Of a DNA stretch of 64,000 bases, positions 26,247-34,803 are shown piece by piece. The stretch lies in contig CAZRSA010000002.1 of NCBI GenBank assembly GCA_964602525.1, forward strand, positions 9,049 to 73,048, given 5' to 3'. This DNA comes from Lentisalinibacter sp964602525 (GTDB lineage Bacteria > Pseudomonadota > Gammaproteobacteria > Steroidobacterales > Woeseiaceae). A program made the position numbers and the translations under genes. How positions within the stretch are numbered: position 1 is the stretch's first letter; each line of letters opens with the position of its first letter. Below the pieces are notes generated by a model. The model made no database searches and was not told the DNA's origin. It saw only the letters and a program-made list of their open reading frames with translations.

Positions 26247-28394
26247 ATGAAACCGGCAGCGATAGTGGCACCGACGGCCGTCTCGGAGATTGCATTTCAG
26301 GACGCGTCCATCGATATCTGGGATTCCAAGTACAGGCTGAAGGCCAAGAACGGCAAGGAGATCGATGCCTCTGTCGATGCCACCTACCAGCGGGTGGCCC
26401 GCGCACTCGCGGACGTGGAGCCGGCCGACCGCCGGGAGCACTGGTACGGGCGCTTCGTGTGGGCACTGCGCAGCGGCGCCATCCCGGCCGGACGCATCAT
26501 GTCCAATGCGGGCGCGCAGGCGCACAAGCCGGCGACCTCCACCATCAACTGCACCGTGTCCGGCACCATCGTGGATTCGATGGACGACATCCTGAACAAG
26601 GTGCACGAGGCGGGGCTGACGCTGAAGGCGGGCTGCGGCATCGGCTACGAGTTCTCCACGCTGCGGCCGAAAGGGGCATACGTGACCGGCGCCGGCGCCT
26701 ATACCTCCGGCCCGCTGTCGTTCATGGATATCTACGACAAGATGTGCTTTACGGTCTCGTCCGCGGGCGGCCGCCGCGGGGCGCAGATGGGCACCTTCGA
26801 CGTGGGCCACCCCGACGTCATGGATTTCGTCCGCGCCAAGCGGGAGAACGGGCGCCTGCGCCAGTTCAACCTGTCGCTGCTGATCACCGACGAGTTCATG
26901 CAGGCGGTGAAGAACGGCGACGACTGGAAGCTGGCCTTCCCGGTTTCGCTGCACGAGGCGGAGCACGACCGGCTCGAGCTCGACGATCCCGAGCAGTTCA
27001 CCTGGCGGGAGTGGCCCGGCGGCGGCGACTACGTGCGCAACGAGGAAGGCCTGGTGGCCTGCCGCATCTACAAGACGGTGCCGGCGCAGCGGCTGTGGGA
27101 CATGATCATGGCCTCCACCTATGATTTCGCCGAGCCGGGTTTCGTGCTGATCGATCGGGTCAACGAGATGAACAACAACTGGTGGACGGAGAACATCCGC
27201 GCCACCAACCCCTGCGGCGAGCAGCCGCTGCCGCCCTATGGCTCCTGCCTGCTGGGCTCGGTGAATCTGACCAAGTTCGTCCTCTCGCCTTTCACGGACG
27301 AGGCGCGTTTCGACTGGGAGGAGTTCAGCGAGGTGGTGAAGGTCTTCACCCGCATGCTGGACAACGTCGTCGAGGTCAACGGCCTGCCGCTGGGCGAGCA
27401 GCGCAACGAGATCATGCGCAAGCGTCGCCACGGCATGGGCTTCCTGGGGCTCGGCTCCACCATCACCATGATGGGCATGAAGTACGGCGAGCCGGACTCC
27501 GTGGGGTTCACCGAGAAGGTGGCGAAGCAGCTCGCGCTGGCGGGCTGGGAGACGGGGCTGGAACTGGCCCGCGAGAAAGGCCCCGCGCCGATCATGGAGG
27601 AGGAATTCGAGGTCACGCCGGAGATGCTGCGCAAGCGGCCCGAGATGGCCGCCGACGGCCTCCGCCCCGGCGACCGGCTGCCGGGCCGCGTGCTGCACGC
27701 CCGCTACAGCCGCTACATGCAGAAGGTGGCTGCCGAGGCTCCCGGGCTGGTGCAGGAGCTCGAACGCACGGGCGCGCGCTTCACTCATCACAGCTCCATT
27801 GCCCCCACCGGCACCATCTCGCTATCGCTGGCCAACAACGCGAGCAACGGCATCGAGCCCAGTTTCGCTCATCATTATTTCCGCAACGTCATCCGGGAAG
27901 GGCGGAAATCCAAGGAGAAGGTGGACGTCTTCTCCTTCGAGCTGCTCGCCTACCGGGAGCTGATCAATCCCCGGGCGATGCCGTATTCCGAAGCGCTCGG
28001 GGAGAAACTGCCGGAGTACTTCATTACCTCGGACGACGTGACGCCGAAACAGCACGTGGACATTCAGGCTGCCGCACAGAAGTGGGTGGACTCCTCAATC
28101 TCCAAGACGGCAAACGTGCCCACGGAATACCCTTACGAGGATTTCAAGGACATCTACCTCTACGCCTACGAGCAGGGGCTGAAGGGCTGCACCACCTTCC
28201 GTTTCAACCCGGAGGCTTTCCAGGGCGTGCTCGTGAAGGAGCAGGACCTGAAGAACACCACCTACGTTTTCGAACTCGACGACGGCAGCACGGTGGAGCT
28301 GAAGGGCGACGAGGAGATCGAGTACGACGGCGAGCTGCACACCGCCGCGAACCTTTTCGACGCGCTGAAGGAAGGCTACTACGGCAAGTTCTGA
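26247..28394 (+). CDS. nrdJa: Adenosylcobalamin-dependent ribonucleotide reductase, catalytic subunit
   Basis: This class II reductase makes deoxyribonucleotides using B12 and no oxygen. The product is 715 aa. Expected landmarks are the first redox Cys102 (STINCTVSG), NPCGEQ at 321-326 with Asn321, Cys323 and Glu325 forming the radical site, and PTGTISL near residue 520 for phosphate binding. There is no iron-binding small subunit nearby and no C-terminal Cys pair. That pair is supplied by the next gene, as in Pseudomonas NrdJa/NrdJb. The ATG at 26247 has GGGGG about ten bases upstream. The promoter region carries NrdR-like sites. Confidence 0.95.
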   Translation: MKPAAIVAPTAVSEIAFQDASIDIWDSKYRLKAKNGKEIDASVDATYQRVARALADVEPADRREHWYGRFVWALRSGAIPAGRIMSNAGAQAHKPATSTINCTVSGTIVDSMDDILNKVHEAGLTLKAGCGIGYEFSTLRPKGAYVTGAGAYTSGPLSFMDIYDKMCFTVSSAGGRRGAQMGTFDVGHPDVMDFVRAKRENGRLRQFNLSLLITDEFMQAVKNGDDWKLAFPVSLHEAEHDRLELDDPEQFTWREWPGGGDYVRNEEGLVACRIYKTVPAQRLWDMIMASTYDFAEPGFVLIDRVNEMNNNWWTENIRATNPCGEQPLPPYGSCLLGSVNLTKFVLSPFTDEARFDWEEFSEVVKVFTRMLDNVVEVNGLPLGEQRNEIMRKRRHGMGFLGLGSTITMMGMKYGEPDSVGFTEKVAKQLALAGWETGLELAREKGPAPIMEEEFEVTPEMLRKRPEMAADGLRPGDRLPGRVLHARYSRYMQKVAAEAPGLVQELERTGARFTHHSSIAPTGTISLSLANNASNGIEPSFAHHYFRNVIREGRKSKEKVDVFSFELLAYRELINPRAMPYSEALGEKLPEYFITSDDVTPKQHVDIQAAAQKWVDSSISKTANVPTEYPYEDFKDIYLYAYEQGLKGCTTFRFNPEAFQGVLVKEQDLKNTTYVFELDDGSTVELKGDEEIEYDGELHTAANLFDALKEGYYGKF

Positions 28395-28463
28395 GCGCGG
28401 ACGGATCATCGGACGGACGTTAGCGGACCCGCCGCGGCGGCGGGCCGGACAGAGGATACAGGC

Positions 28464-29171
28464 ATGGCTGCAAAGAAGATCGAGAAGAAGATCGTCGGTT
28501 ACTCCGTGAAGAAGCCGGAGGACAAGGCGGAGAAGAAACCCGCCTACGAGGTGGAGCAGGAGGGCGACGGCGCCACCGTCATCCGCATGCACGAGAGACT
28601 CGAGCGCCCGGAGGTGCTGATCGGCTCCACCTACAAGGTGAAGACGCCGGTGTCCGATCACGCAATGTACGTCACCATCAACGACATCGTGCTGAATGAG
28701 GACACGCCCCACGAGCAGCGCCGTCCCTTCGAGATATTCATCAACTCGAAGAACCTCGACCACTACCAGTGGATCGTGGCGCTGACCCGTATCATCTCGG
28801 CGGTGTTCCGCAAGGGCGGCGACGTGACCTTCCTGGTGGGCGAGCTGAAGGCCGTGTTCGATCCCCGCGGCGGCTACTGGCAGCCGGGCGGCAAGTTCAT
28901 GCCGTCGATCATTGCCGAGCTGGGCCACATCGTGGAGAAACACCTGCACACCATCGGGCTGCTGAAGCCGGCCGGTCCGGACGAACATCAGCAGAAGCTG
29001 ATCGCCGAGAAGCGGGCGGAATTCGAGGCCCGCGCCGCGCAGACCGACGCCTTCTCCGAGAGCGAGTTCCCGGAGGGCGCGCAGCTCTGCGCCAAGTGCA
29101 ACGTGACCGCGGTGGTCATGATGGACGGCTGCATGACCTGTCTGAACTGCGGCGATTCCAAGTGTGGCTGA
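28464..29171 (+). CDS. nrdJb: Class II ribonucleotide reductase C-terminal (TSCPD/NrdJb) subunit
   Basis: This 235-aa protein is the detached C-terminal part of class II reductase. The centre (residues ~70-160) contains PFEIFINSKNLDHYQWI and ALTRIISAVFRKGGD, typical of the TSCPD domain. The C-terminus holds CAKC and CMTCLNCGDSKCG, the cysteine-rich tail that re-reduces the active site. The first 40 residues are strongly Lys/Glu-rich. AGAGGA is upstream of the ATG, and the gene follows nrdJa by 69 bp. The pair should function as one enzyme. Confidence 0.92.
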   Translation: MAAKKIEKKIVGYSVKKPEDKAEKKPAYEVEQEGDGATVIRMHERLERPEVLIGSTYKVKTPVSDHAMYVTINDIVLNEDTPHEQRRPFEIFINSKNLDHYQWIVALTRIISAVFRKGGDVTFLVGELKAVFDPRGGYWQPGGKFMPSIIAELGHIVEKHLHTIGLLKPAGPDEHQQKLIAEKRAEFEARAAQTDAFSESEFPEGAQLCAKCNVTAVVMMDGCMTCLNCGDSKCG

Positions 29172-29329
29172 GCCGCCGATGACGCGATAGGCCCGCACCG
29201 CCCGTCCCGATCGCGGGCACGGGGGAATCCCCGTCGGCCCCCGCCCGTCCCGGCCCCGCCGCCGCCGTGTGGCGGGCCCCTCTCTTTGCTAAGATTCCGT
29301 GCTTCCGAGGCTTCCCCGGCGGCGAGCGC

Positions 29330-30754
29330 GTGACCCTGCAGATACCCGATTTCTCCGGTGCCCGTCTCCTGGTGGCCGGGGACCTCATGCTCGACCAGTA
29401 CTGGTTCGGTGCGACCGGCCGCATCTCTCCCGAGGCGCCGGTGCCGGTAGTGCACGTGCGCGACGGCGAGGAGCGACCGGGCGGCGCCGCCAACGTGGCG
29501 ATGAACCTCGCCGAGCTGGGCGCGCAGACCGCGCTGGTGGGCATCGTCGGGGCCGACTCGGACGCCGCGCGGCTGGAGACGCTGCTGGCCGAGCGCGGGG
29601 TGGATTGCCGCTTCGCCGTCTCGCGGGACACGCCGACCATCACCAAGCTGCGGGTGCTCTCCCGGGGCCAGCAGCTGATCCGCCTGGACCGGGAGGAAGT
29701 CGCCGCCGGCACCGCCGTGTCCGTGGCCGAGCCCTTCCGGGCCGCGCTGCAGGCGTCCGGGCTGGTGATCCTGTCCGACTACGCGAAGGGCGCGCTGCAC
29801 GAGGTCGGCCAGCTGATCGCCACGGCCCGCGAGGCGGGCGTGCCGGTGCTCGTGGATCCCAAGGGCACGGACTTCGGGCGCTACCGGGGCGCCACGCTGC
29901 TCACGCCCAACCAGGCGGAATTCGAGGCGGTCGCCGGCACCGCGCGCGACGACGACGACCTGCTGCGCCGGGCGCGGGCCATGATCGACGGGCTGGAGCT
30001 CGGCGCCCTGGTGATCACCCGCAGCGAGCGCGGCATGCTGGTGGTGGAACGGGACGGCGAGGCGCGCTTCCTTTCGACGGAGGCCCGGGAGGTCTTCGAT
30101 GTCACGGGTGCCGGCGACACGGTAATTGCCACCCTGGGTGCCGCTCTGGCGGCCGGCACGTCCCTGGGCGAGGCGGCCGCACTCGCCAACCTGGCCGCCG
30201 GCCTGGTGGTGCGCAAGATCGGCGTGGCCGGCGTCACGCCGTCCGAACTGCGCGTGGCGCTGCACCAGCGCGGCAAGGGCGGCCGGGGCATGGTGGACGA
30301 GCCCGCGCTGCTCGAATTCGTCGGCGAGGCGCGCGGCCGGGGCGAGCGCATCGTCATGACCAACGGCTGCTTCGACATCCTGCACGCCGGTCACGTCGCC
30401 TACCTGGAGGAGGCGAAGTCACTGGGCGATCGGTTGATCGTGGCCGTGAACAGCGACGATTCCGTGCGCCGGCTGAAGGGCGAGGGCCGCCCTGTGAATC
30501 CGGCGGAGGATCGCATGGCCGTGCTGGCGGGGCTGGCCGCCGTCGACTGGGTGGTGCCGTTCGGGGAGGACACGCCGGCACGCCTGATCGAGGCGGTGCT
30601 GCCGGACGTGCTCGTGAAAGGGGGCGACTACCGGCCCGAGGAGATTGCCGGCGGCCCGGCCGTGCTCGCGGCCGGCGGCGAGGTGCGCGTGCTGGCATTC
30701 CGCGCAGACCGGTCGAGCTCGCGCATCATCGATTCCATCCGCGGTCTGCCCTGA
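29330..30754 (+). CDS. hldE: Bifunctional heptose kinase/adenylyltransferase
   Basis: HldE phosphorylates heptose-7-phosphate at C1 and later adenylylates heptose-1-phosphate, giving ADP-heptose for the LPS inner core. The N-terminal ribokinase-like domain has LVAGDLMLDQYWFG, SPEAPVPVV, GGAANVAMN and the DVTGAGDT anion hole near residue 263. The C-terminal nucleotidyltransferase domain starts near residue 340 with MTNGCFDILHAGHV. The GTG at 29330 reproduces the family N-terminus; the longer frame does not. A TAAGAT -10-like element lies about 35 bases upstream. waaA follows after 16 bp, another LPS core gene. Confidence 0.97.
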   Translation: MTLQIPDFSGARLLVAGDLMLDQYWFGATGRISPEAPVPVVHVRDGEERPGGAANVAMNLAELGAQTALVGIVGADSDAARLETLLAERGVDCRFAVSRDTPTITKLRVLSRGQQLIRLDREEVAAGTAVSVAEPFRAALQASGLVILSDYAKGALHEVGQLIATAREAGVPVLVDPKGTDFGRYRGATLLTPNQAEFEAVAGTARDDDDLLRRARAMIDGLELGALVITRSERGMLVVERDGEARFLSTEAREVFDVTGAGDTVIATLGAALAAGTSLGEAAALANLAAGLVVRKIGVAGVTPSELRVALHQRGKGGRGMVDEPALLEFVGEARGRGERIVMTNGCFDILHAGHVAYLEEAKSLGDRLIVAVNSDDSVRRLKGEGRPVNPAEDRMAVLAGLAAVDWVVPFGEDTPARLIEAVLPDVLVKGGDYRPEEIAGGPAVLAAGGEVRVLAFRADRSSSRIIDSIRGLP

Positions 30755-30770
30755 GGCCGGAACCGGAACG

Positions 30771-32045
30771 GTGAGCTTCGCCTACCAGCTGCTGGTCTAC
30801 CTGGCCACGCCCTTCGTCTTCCTGTTCTGGTTCTGGCGGGGCTTCACCCGCAAGGGGTACCACGACCGGCTCGGGCAGCGATTCGGTATCGGCTTTCCGC
30901 AAATCCGCTCGGGCTCGATCTGGGTTCACGCCGTCTCGGTGGGCGAGGTGCAGGCCGCGGCCCCGTTGATCAAGGCGCTGAAGGAGCGCTTCGGCTCCCT
31001 GGCCGTGGTCGTCACTACTGTCACCCCTACCGGCGCCGAACGGGTGCGCCGCCTGTTCGGCGGCGAGGTCGTCCACTGCTTCGCCCCCTTCGAGACGCCG
31101 GGAGCCGTGCGGCGTTTCTTCGACCGCGTCCGGCCGCGGCTCGCCATCATCATCGAGACGGAGCTCTGGCCCAACCTGTATGCCGAGTGCGGGCGGCGCC
31201 GGGTGCCGCTGGTGCTGGCGAGCGCGCGAATCTCGCCCCGCTCCGTGGCGCGCTACCGCCACCTCACGCCGCTGTTCCGCGAGGCGCTGTCCCACGGCAT
31301 CATCATCGCCGCCCAGAGCGAGCAGGATGCGCAGCGGTTCCGTGACCTGGGCGCGGCGCCCGCGCGTACCTTCGTCACCGGCAACATCAAGTTCGACGTG
31401 GAGATCGACGAGGGCCTGGCGGCGCGGGGGCGCGAGTTCGCCGCCGACCATTTCCCGGACCGGCGGGTCTGGATCGCGGCGAGCACCCACGCCGGGGAAG
31501 AGGAGATCGTCCTCGCGGCCCATTGCCGGCTGCTGGAGTCGATACCGGACGCGCTGCTGGTACTCGTCCCGCGTCATCCCGAGCGTTTCCCGGCCGTGGC
31601 CGGCCTGATCGAGGAGCAGGGGCTCGACTACGTTCAGCGTACCGGCGGGGATCGCTGCCGCCCGGAGACCCGCGTCTTCCTCGGCGATACCATGGGGGAG
31701 CTGCCGCTGTTCTATGCGGCTTCGGACATCGCTTTCGTCGCCGGCAGCCTGGTGCCTGTCGGCGGACATAACCTGCTCGAGCCGGCGTCTCTCGGGCTGC
31801 CCATCCTCACCGGACCGCACCTGTTCAATGCCGAGGACATCGCGGCCATGTTCGCGGAGCGGGGCGCATCGCGGGTGGTCGCGGACGACGCCGAACTTGC
31901 CGCTGCGCTGGAGGAGCTGTTCGCCGACGAGGCGACGCGCAGGGACATGGGGGAACGTGCACGACGGCTGCTGCTGGACAACCGGGGCTCGCTCAGGAGT
32001 CTGCTGGAGCTATTGGAGCCCCTCACCCGGCGGTTCAACGCCTGA
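30771..32045 (+). CDS. waaA: 3-deoxy-D-manno-octulosonic acid transferase
   Basis: WaaA (KdtA) attaches Kdo residues to the lipid A precursor at the inner membrane. The 424-aa protein begins with a single membrane anchor (residues ~5-20). It then shows IWVHAVSVGEVQAA with the catalytic Glu, a TPTGAERVRRLFG block, ASTHAGEEEI, RHPERF and the sugar-nucleotide-site GGHNLLEPA near residue 325. The start is the GTG at 30771; the frame extends upstream only into hldE. The gene's 3' end overlaps the convergent tolC end by 36 bases. Confidence 0.96.
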   Translation: MSFAYQLLVYLATPFVFLFWFWRGFTRKGYHDRLGQRFGIGFPQIRSGSIWVHAVSVGEVQAAAPLIKALKERFGSLAVVVTTVTPTGAERVRRLFGGEVVHCFAPFETPGAVRRFFDRVRPRLAIIIETELWPNLYAECGRRRVPLVLASARISPRSVARYRHLTPLFREALSHGIIIAAQSEQDAQRFRDLGAAPARTFVTGNIKFDVEIDEGLAARGREFAADHFPDRRVWIAASTHAGEEEIVLAAHCRLLESIPDALLVLVPRHPERFPAVAGLIEEQGLDYVQRTGGDRCRPETRVFLGDTMGELPLFYAASDIAFVAGSLVPVGGHNLLEPASLGLPILTGPHLFNAEDIAAMFAERGASRVVADDAELAAALEELFADEATRRDMGERARRLLLDNRGSLRSLLELLEPLTRRFNA

Positions 32046-33455
32046 GGGCCTGCTATTGTTGAACTCGCTCCGCGGCACGAGGATCGCGTCGATATCCTCC
32101 AGATCCTGGATGCGCAGGATGCCGGCCGCCTGCTTCAGATTGAGCACGTTCAGCAGGTAGTCGTAACGGGCACGGCGGTAATTCGTTGCCGCGGACAGCA
32201 GCTGCTGCTGGGCGGCCAGCACGTCGACCGTCGTGCGGGTCCCCACCTCGAAGCCCGCCTCGGTGGCTTCCAGCGCCGTCCTGGAAGAGGAAAGCGCCTG
32301 GCGGAGCGCCTTTACGCGGGAGATATCGGCCACCACGCCCAGATACGCATCCCGTGCCTGACGCTCGGTCTCCCGTGCCACCCGCTGCAGCTGCTCTTTC
32401 GCCGCGCGGTGCAAATACACCGCTTCGCGCACCTGGGCTGAGGTCCTGCCACCGGAGAATAGCGGGATCCGGAACTCCAGGGCGATGCTGTCCGAGGTCT
32501 GGTTGTTGAAGACGTCGTTGAATGGTCCGCCTTCGTTGGAGCGCTCGAACTCCCGGTCGAAGTCACTGCGTGTGGCGACGAGGTCCAGGGTGGGGTAATG
32601 GCCGGAGCGGCGGGAGTCGATCTCTTGCCTTGCGATCTCCGCGTTCAGCCGGGCCGCGGTCAGGGCCAGATTCTGTTCGAAGGCAGTCTCCACCCACAGG
32701 TCTTCGTCGGCGGGATCCGGTGTCTCGAGACTCAGGTCCAGACCCGGCGTCTCCAGGTCCTCGAGGTAGTCGCCGGTGATCTCGCGCAGGAACTCCCGCG
32801 CGGTGGCGAGCTGCCGCTTCGCCGCAATCTCGTCTGCGATGGCCTGGTCGTAGGCGGCCTGCGCCTCCTGCACGTCGGTGATGGCGATCAGGCCCACCTC
32901 GAAACGCTGCTGGGCCTGTTCCAGCTGGCGGTCGATGGCACGCTTGCTGGCCTGGGCGGCTTCCAGCGCGTCTTCCGCAGCCAGCACGTCGAAGTACCGC
33001 GTGGCCACGCGGACGATGAGGTCCTGCTGAGCTGCCTCGAAATCCGCCTCGGCGCGCGCCACTTGCTTTCCGGCCTGCTTCAGGCCGACGAACTGGTCCC
33101 AGCGGAAAACGGTCTGGCGCAGTTCGATCTGCCACTGGGTGGTCTCGATGCTCTCGTCCTCGAAGTCGCTGGTGACGGTAACCGTCTCACCGCCCGGCGC
33201 TACCTGTTGGAACGCGGACGCGCCCTCGGCCGCGCCGCGGCTCTCGCTGGCCGAAGCCGACAGCTGCGGCAGCAGCAGTCCGCGCGCCTGCGGTACCGCC
33301 TGTTCAGTGGCCCGGCGATTCGCCTCCGCCTCGCGAATGAGAGGGTCGCTCTGCAGTGCGCGCTGGTAGACCTCCAGCAGGGATTCGGCCCCGGCGGGCG
33401 TGGCGGCTAAGAGGGCGGCCAGCGGCACGAGCAGCCCGAATCTGCGGATATCCAT
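32010..33455 (-). CDS. tolC: TolC family outer membrane channel protein
   Basis: This is an outer membrane exit duct for tripartite efflux and type I secretion. The 481-aa precursor has a signal peptide ending after TPAGA. Two internal repeats follow the TolC pattern of long amphipathic helices. They are recognisable at LLEVYQRALQSDP, ATRYFDVLAAEDAL and GLIAITDVQEAQA, and in the second half at EIDSRRSGHYPTLDLVA, FSGGRTSAQVREA and GTRTTVDVLAAQQQL. No efflux pump genes are adjacent. The ATG at 33455 fixes the signal peptide. It is preceded by rhodanese and pcm genes on the same strand. Confidence 0.95.
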   Translation of the reverse strand: MDIRRFGLLVPLAALLAATPAGAESLLEVYQRALQSDPLIREAEANRRATEQAVPQARGLLLPQLSASASESRGAAEGASAFQQVAPGGETVTVTSDFEDESIETTQWQIELRQTVFRWDQFVGLKQAGKQVARAEADFEAAQQDLIVRVATRYFDVLAAEDALEAAQASKRAIDRQLEQAQQRFEVGLIAITDVQEAQAAYDQAIADEIAAKRQLATAREFLREITGDYLEDLETPGLDLSLETPDPADEDLWVETAFEQNLALTAARLNAEIARQEIDSRRSGHYPTLDLVATRSDFDREFERSNEGGPFNDVFNNQTSDSIALEFRIPLFSGGRTSAQVREAVYLHRAAKEQLQRVARETERQARDAYLGVVADISRVKALRQALSSSRTALEATEAGFEVGTRTTVDVLAAQQQLLSAATNYRRARYDYLLNVLNLKQAAGILRIQDLEDIDAILVPRSEFNNSRPSGVEPPGEGLQ

Positions 33456-33556
33456 TGTTCTCTTGGTCTCCTCGTTCTGGGGAGTAGGTGTTTTAGTCAG
33501 GTATATCACTATAGCACCGGTTTCCGGCTCCACTCAATAGCGGGCAGCTAGCCCGC

Positions 33557-33877
33557 TCAGTAGCGGGGCAGTGACGGGTCGACCTCCGCCGCCCAGGCGT
33601 CGATGCCGCCTGCCACGTTGACCACGCGCCGAAAGCCGTGTTGCTGCAGCCACGCGGCCACCCGATAGCTGCGTATGCCGCCGTGGCAGAGTACGGCCAG
33701 GGGCCTGTCCCGATCCAGTTCGCGCTGGCGGTTGGGTACCTGGTTCATCGGGATGGCGACGGCGTGCGGGAGCGACACGATGCCGAGTTCCCAGGGTTCG
33801 CGCACGTCCAGCAGCTGCCAGTTCTCGCCCGCGCGGATGCGCGCGACGAGTTCGGCCGGTCTGAGTTCATCCACCAC
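33557..33877 (-). CDS. Single-domain rhodanese-like protein
   Basis: This small cytoplasmic sulfurtransferase-type protein has 106 aa and no signal peptide. It has WQLLDVREPWE near residue 20 and the active-site loop CHGGIRS with catalytic Cys near residue 64. NVAGGIDAW lies near the C-terminus. The start is one of two tandem GTG codons (33877 or 33874), with GGAG about ten bases upstream. It lies 47 bp after pcm and 101 bp before tolC in the same direction, an arrangement I recall from pseudomonads. The physiological sulfur acceptor is unknown. Confidence 0.93.
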   Translation of the reverse strand: MVDELRPAELVARIRAGENWQLLDVREPWELGIVSLPHAVAIPMNQVPNRQRELDRDRPLAVLCHGGIRSYRVAAWLQQHGFRRVVNVAGGIDAWAAEVDPSLPRY

Positions 33878-33924
33878 CCGAGGATCTCCGTCGTCACGGG
33901 TCCTGCACGTCCCGGATCGGGCGG

Positions 33925-34575
33925 TCAGAACCGGAACTCGGGCGGCGGTGTCGCATTGCGCAGGGGTTTCAGCACCGTCTCGAACAGACTCTCACGGCTC
34001 CACTCCTTCTCACCGGTGCGTGTGATGAGCAGAGCCTCCATCACCGGAGCTTCACCGACCACGAGGAAGAGGCGCCCGTCGATGGCCAGCGCGTCGGCGA
34101 AGTGCTGCTCGAAGCGCGACACGGAGCCGGTGACCGCGATGGCATCGAACTCGCCGGCCGGCAGCTCGCGCATGGCGTCCATGGTCAGGAGTTCGGTGTT
34201 CAGGACCTCCATCTCCCGGAGCCTGTCGCCCGCGGTGGCGACGAAGTCCGAGTAGCAGTCCACGCTGACTACGTGCTCACCCAGGTGAGCCAGGCAGGCG
34301 GTGAGGAAACCAGTGCCGGTGCCGACCTCCAGCACCCGGTCGCCGGGTTCGATTTCCAGCGCCTGCAGCAGCCGGCCCTCGACTTTCGGCGCCATCATAT
34401 TTTCGCCGTGGGCCAGCGGGATTTCGGTATCGGCGAACGCCAGGCTCGCCCAGGCCTCAGGCACGAAGCGCTCGCGGGGCACCTCGCCCAGGATCCTGAG
34501 GACTCGGGGCTGCAGCACATCCCAGGCCCGGATCTGCTGGTCGATCATCTGTTCCCTTGCGATCTCGATATCCAT
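33925..34575 (-). CDS. pcm: Protein-L-isoaspartate O-methyltransferase
   Basis: Pcm-family enzymes methylate isoaspartyl residues in aged proteins for repair. The 216-aa product begins DIEIAREQMIDQQIRAWDVL, then VPRERFVPEAWASLAFAD, AHGENMMAPK and the SAM motif VLEVGTGTGFLTACLAHLG near residue 80. The substrate loop is related to but not identical with the classic QTISxP. This matches the shorter PCMT paralogue found upstream of tolC in pseudomonads, so specificity is less certain. The ATG at 34575 is used; the longer frame lacks support. It is divergent from the GGDEF-EAL gene. Confidence 0.88.
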   Translation of the reverse strand: MDIEIAREQMIDQQIRAWDVLQPRVLRILGEVPRERFVPEAWASLAFADTEIPLAHGENMMAPKVEGRLLQALEIEPGDRVLEVGTGTGFLTACLAHLGEHVVSVDCYSDFVATAGDRLREMEVLNTELLTMDAMRELPAGEFDAIAVTGSVSRFEQHFADALAIDGRLFLVVGEAPVMEALLITRTGEKEWSRESLFETVLKPLRNATPPPEFRF

Positions 34576-34803
34576 GTCGGCTGCTCGATGGGGGCCGCAA
34601 GCGGCGGGACGGCGGCTGAGGTTACGGAGTTTACAGAAGGCTGACAAGCGTGCTGCACGGCGTTCCGGCGGGCGTTATGGTGAATTGGCGGATCGCGCCG
34701 CCCCGGATTAGGCTATGCTTGGCTCAGACAGAGTCTAGGCTCTTGAAAGAACAAGAATTTTAATCCCTGCGCCACCCTGGAGCCAGGTTCCGATGAGCGA
34801 AGC

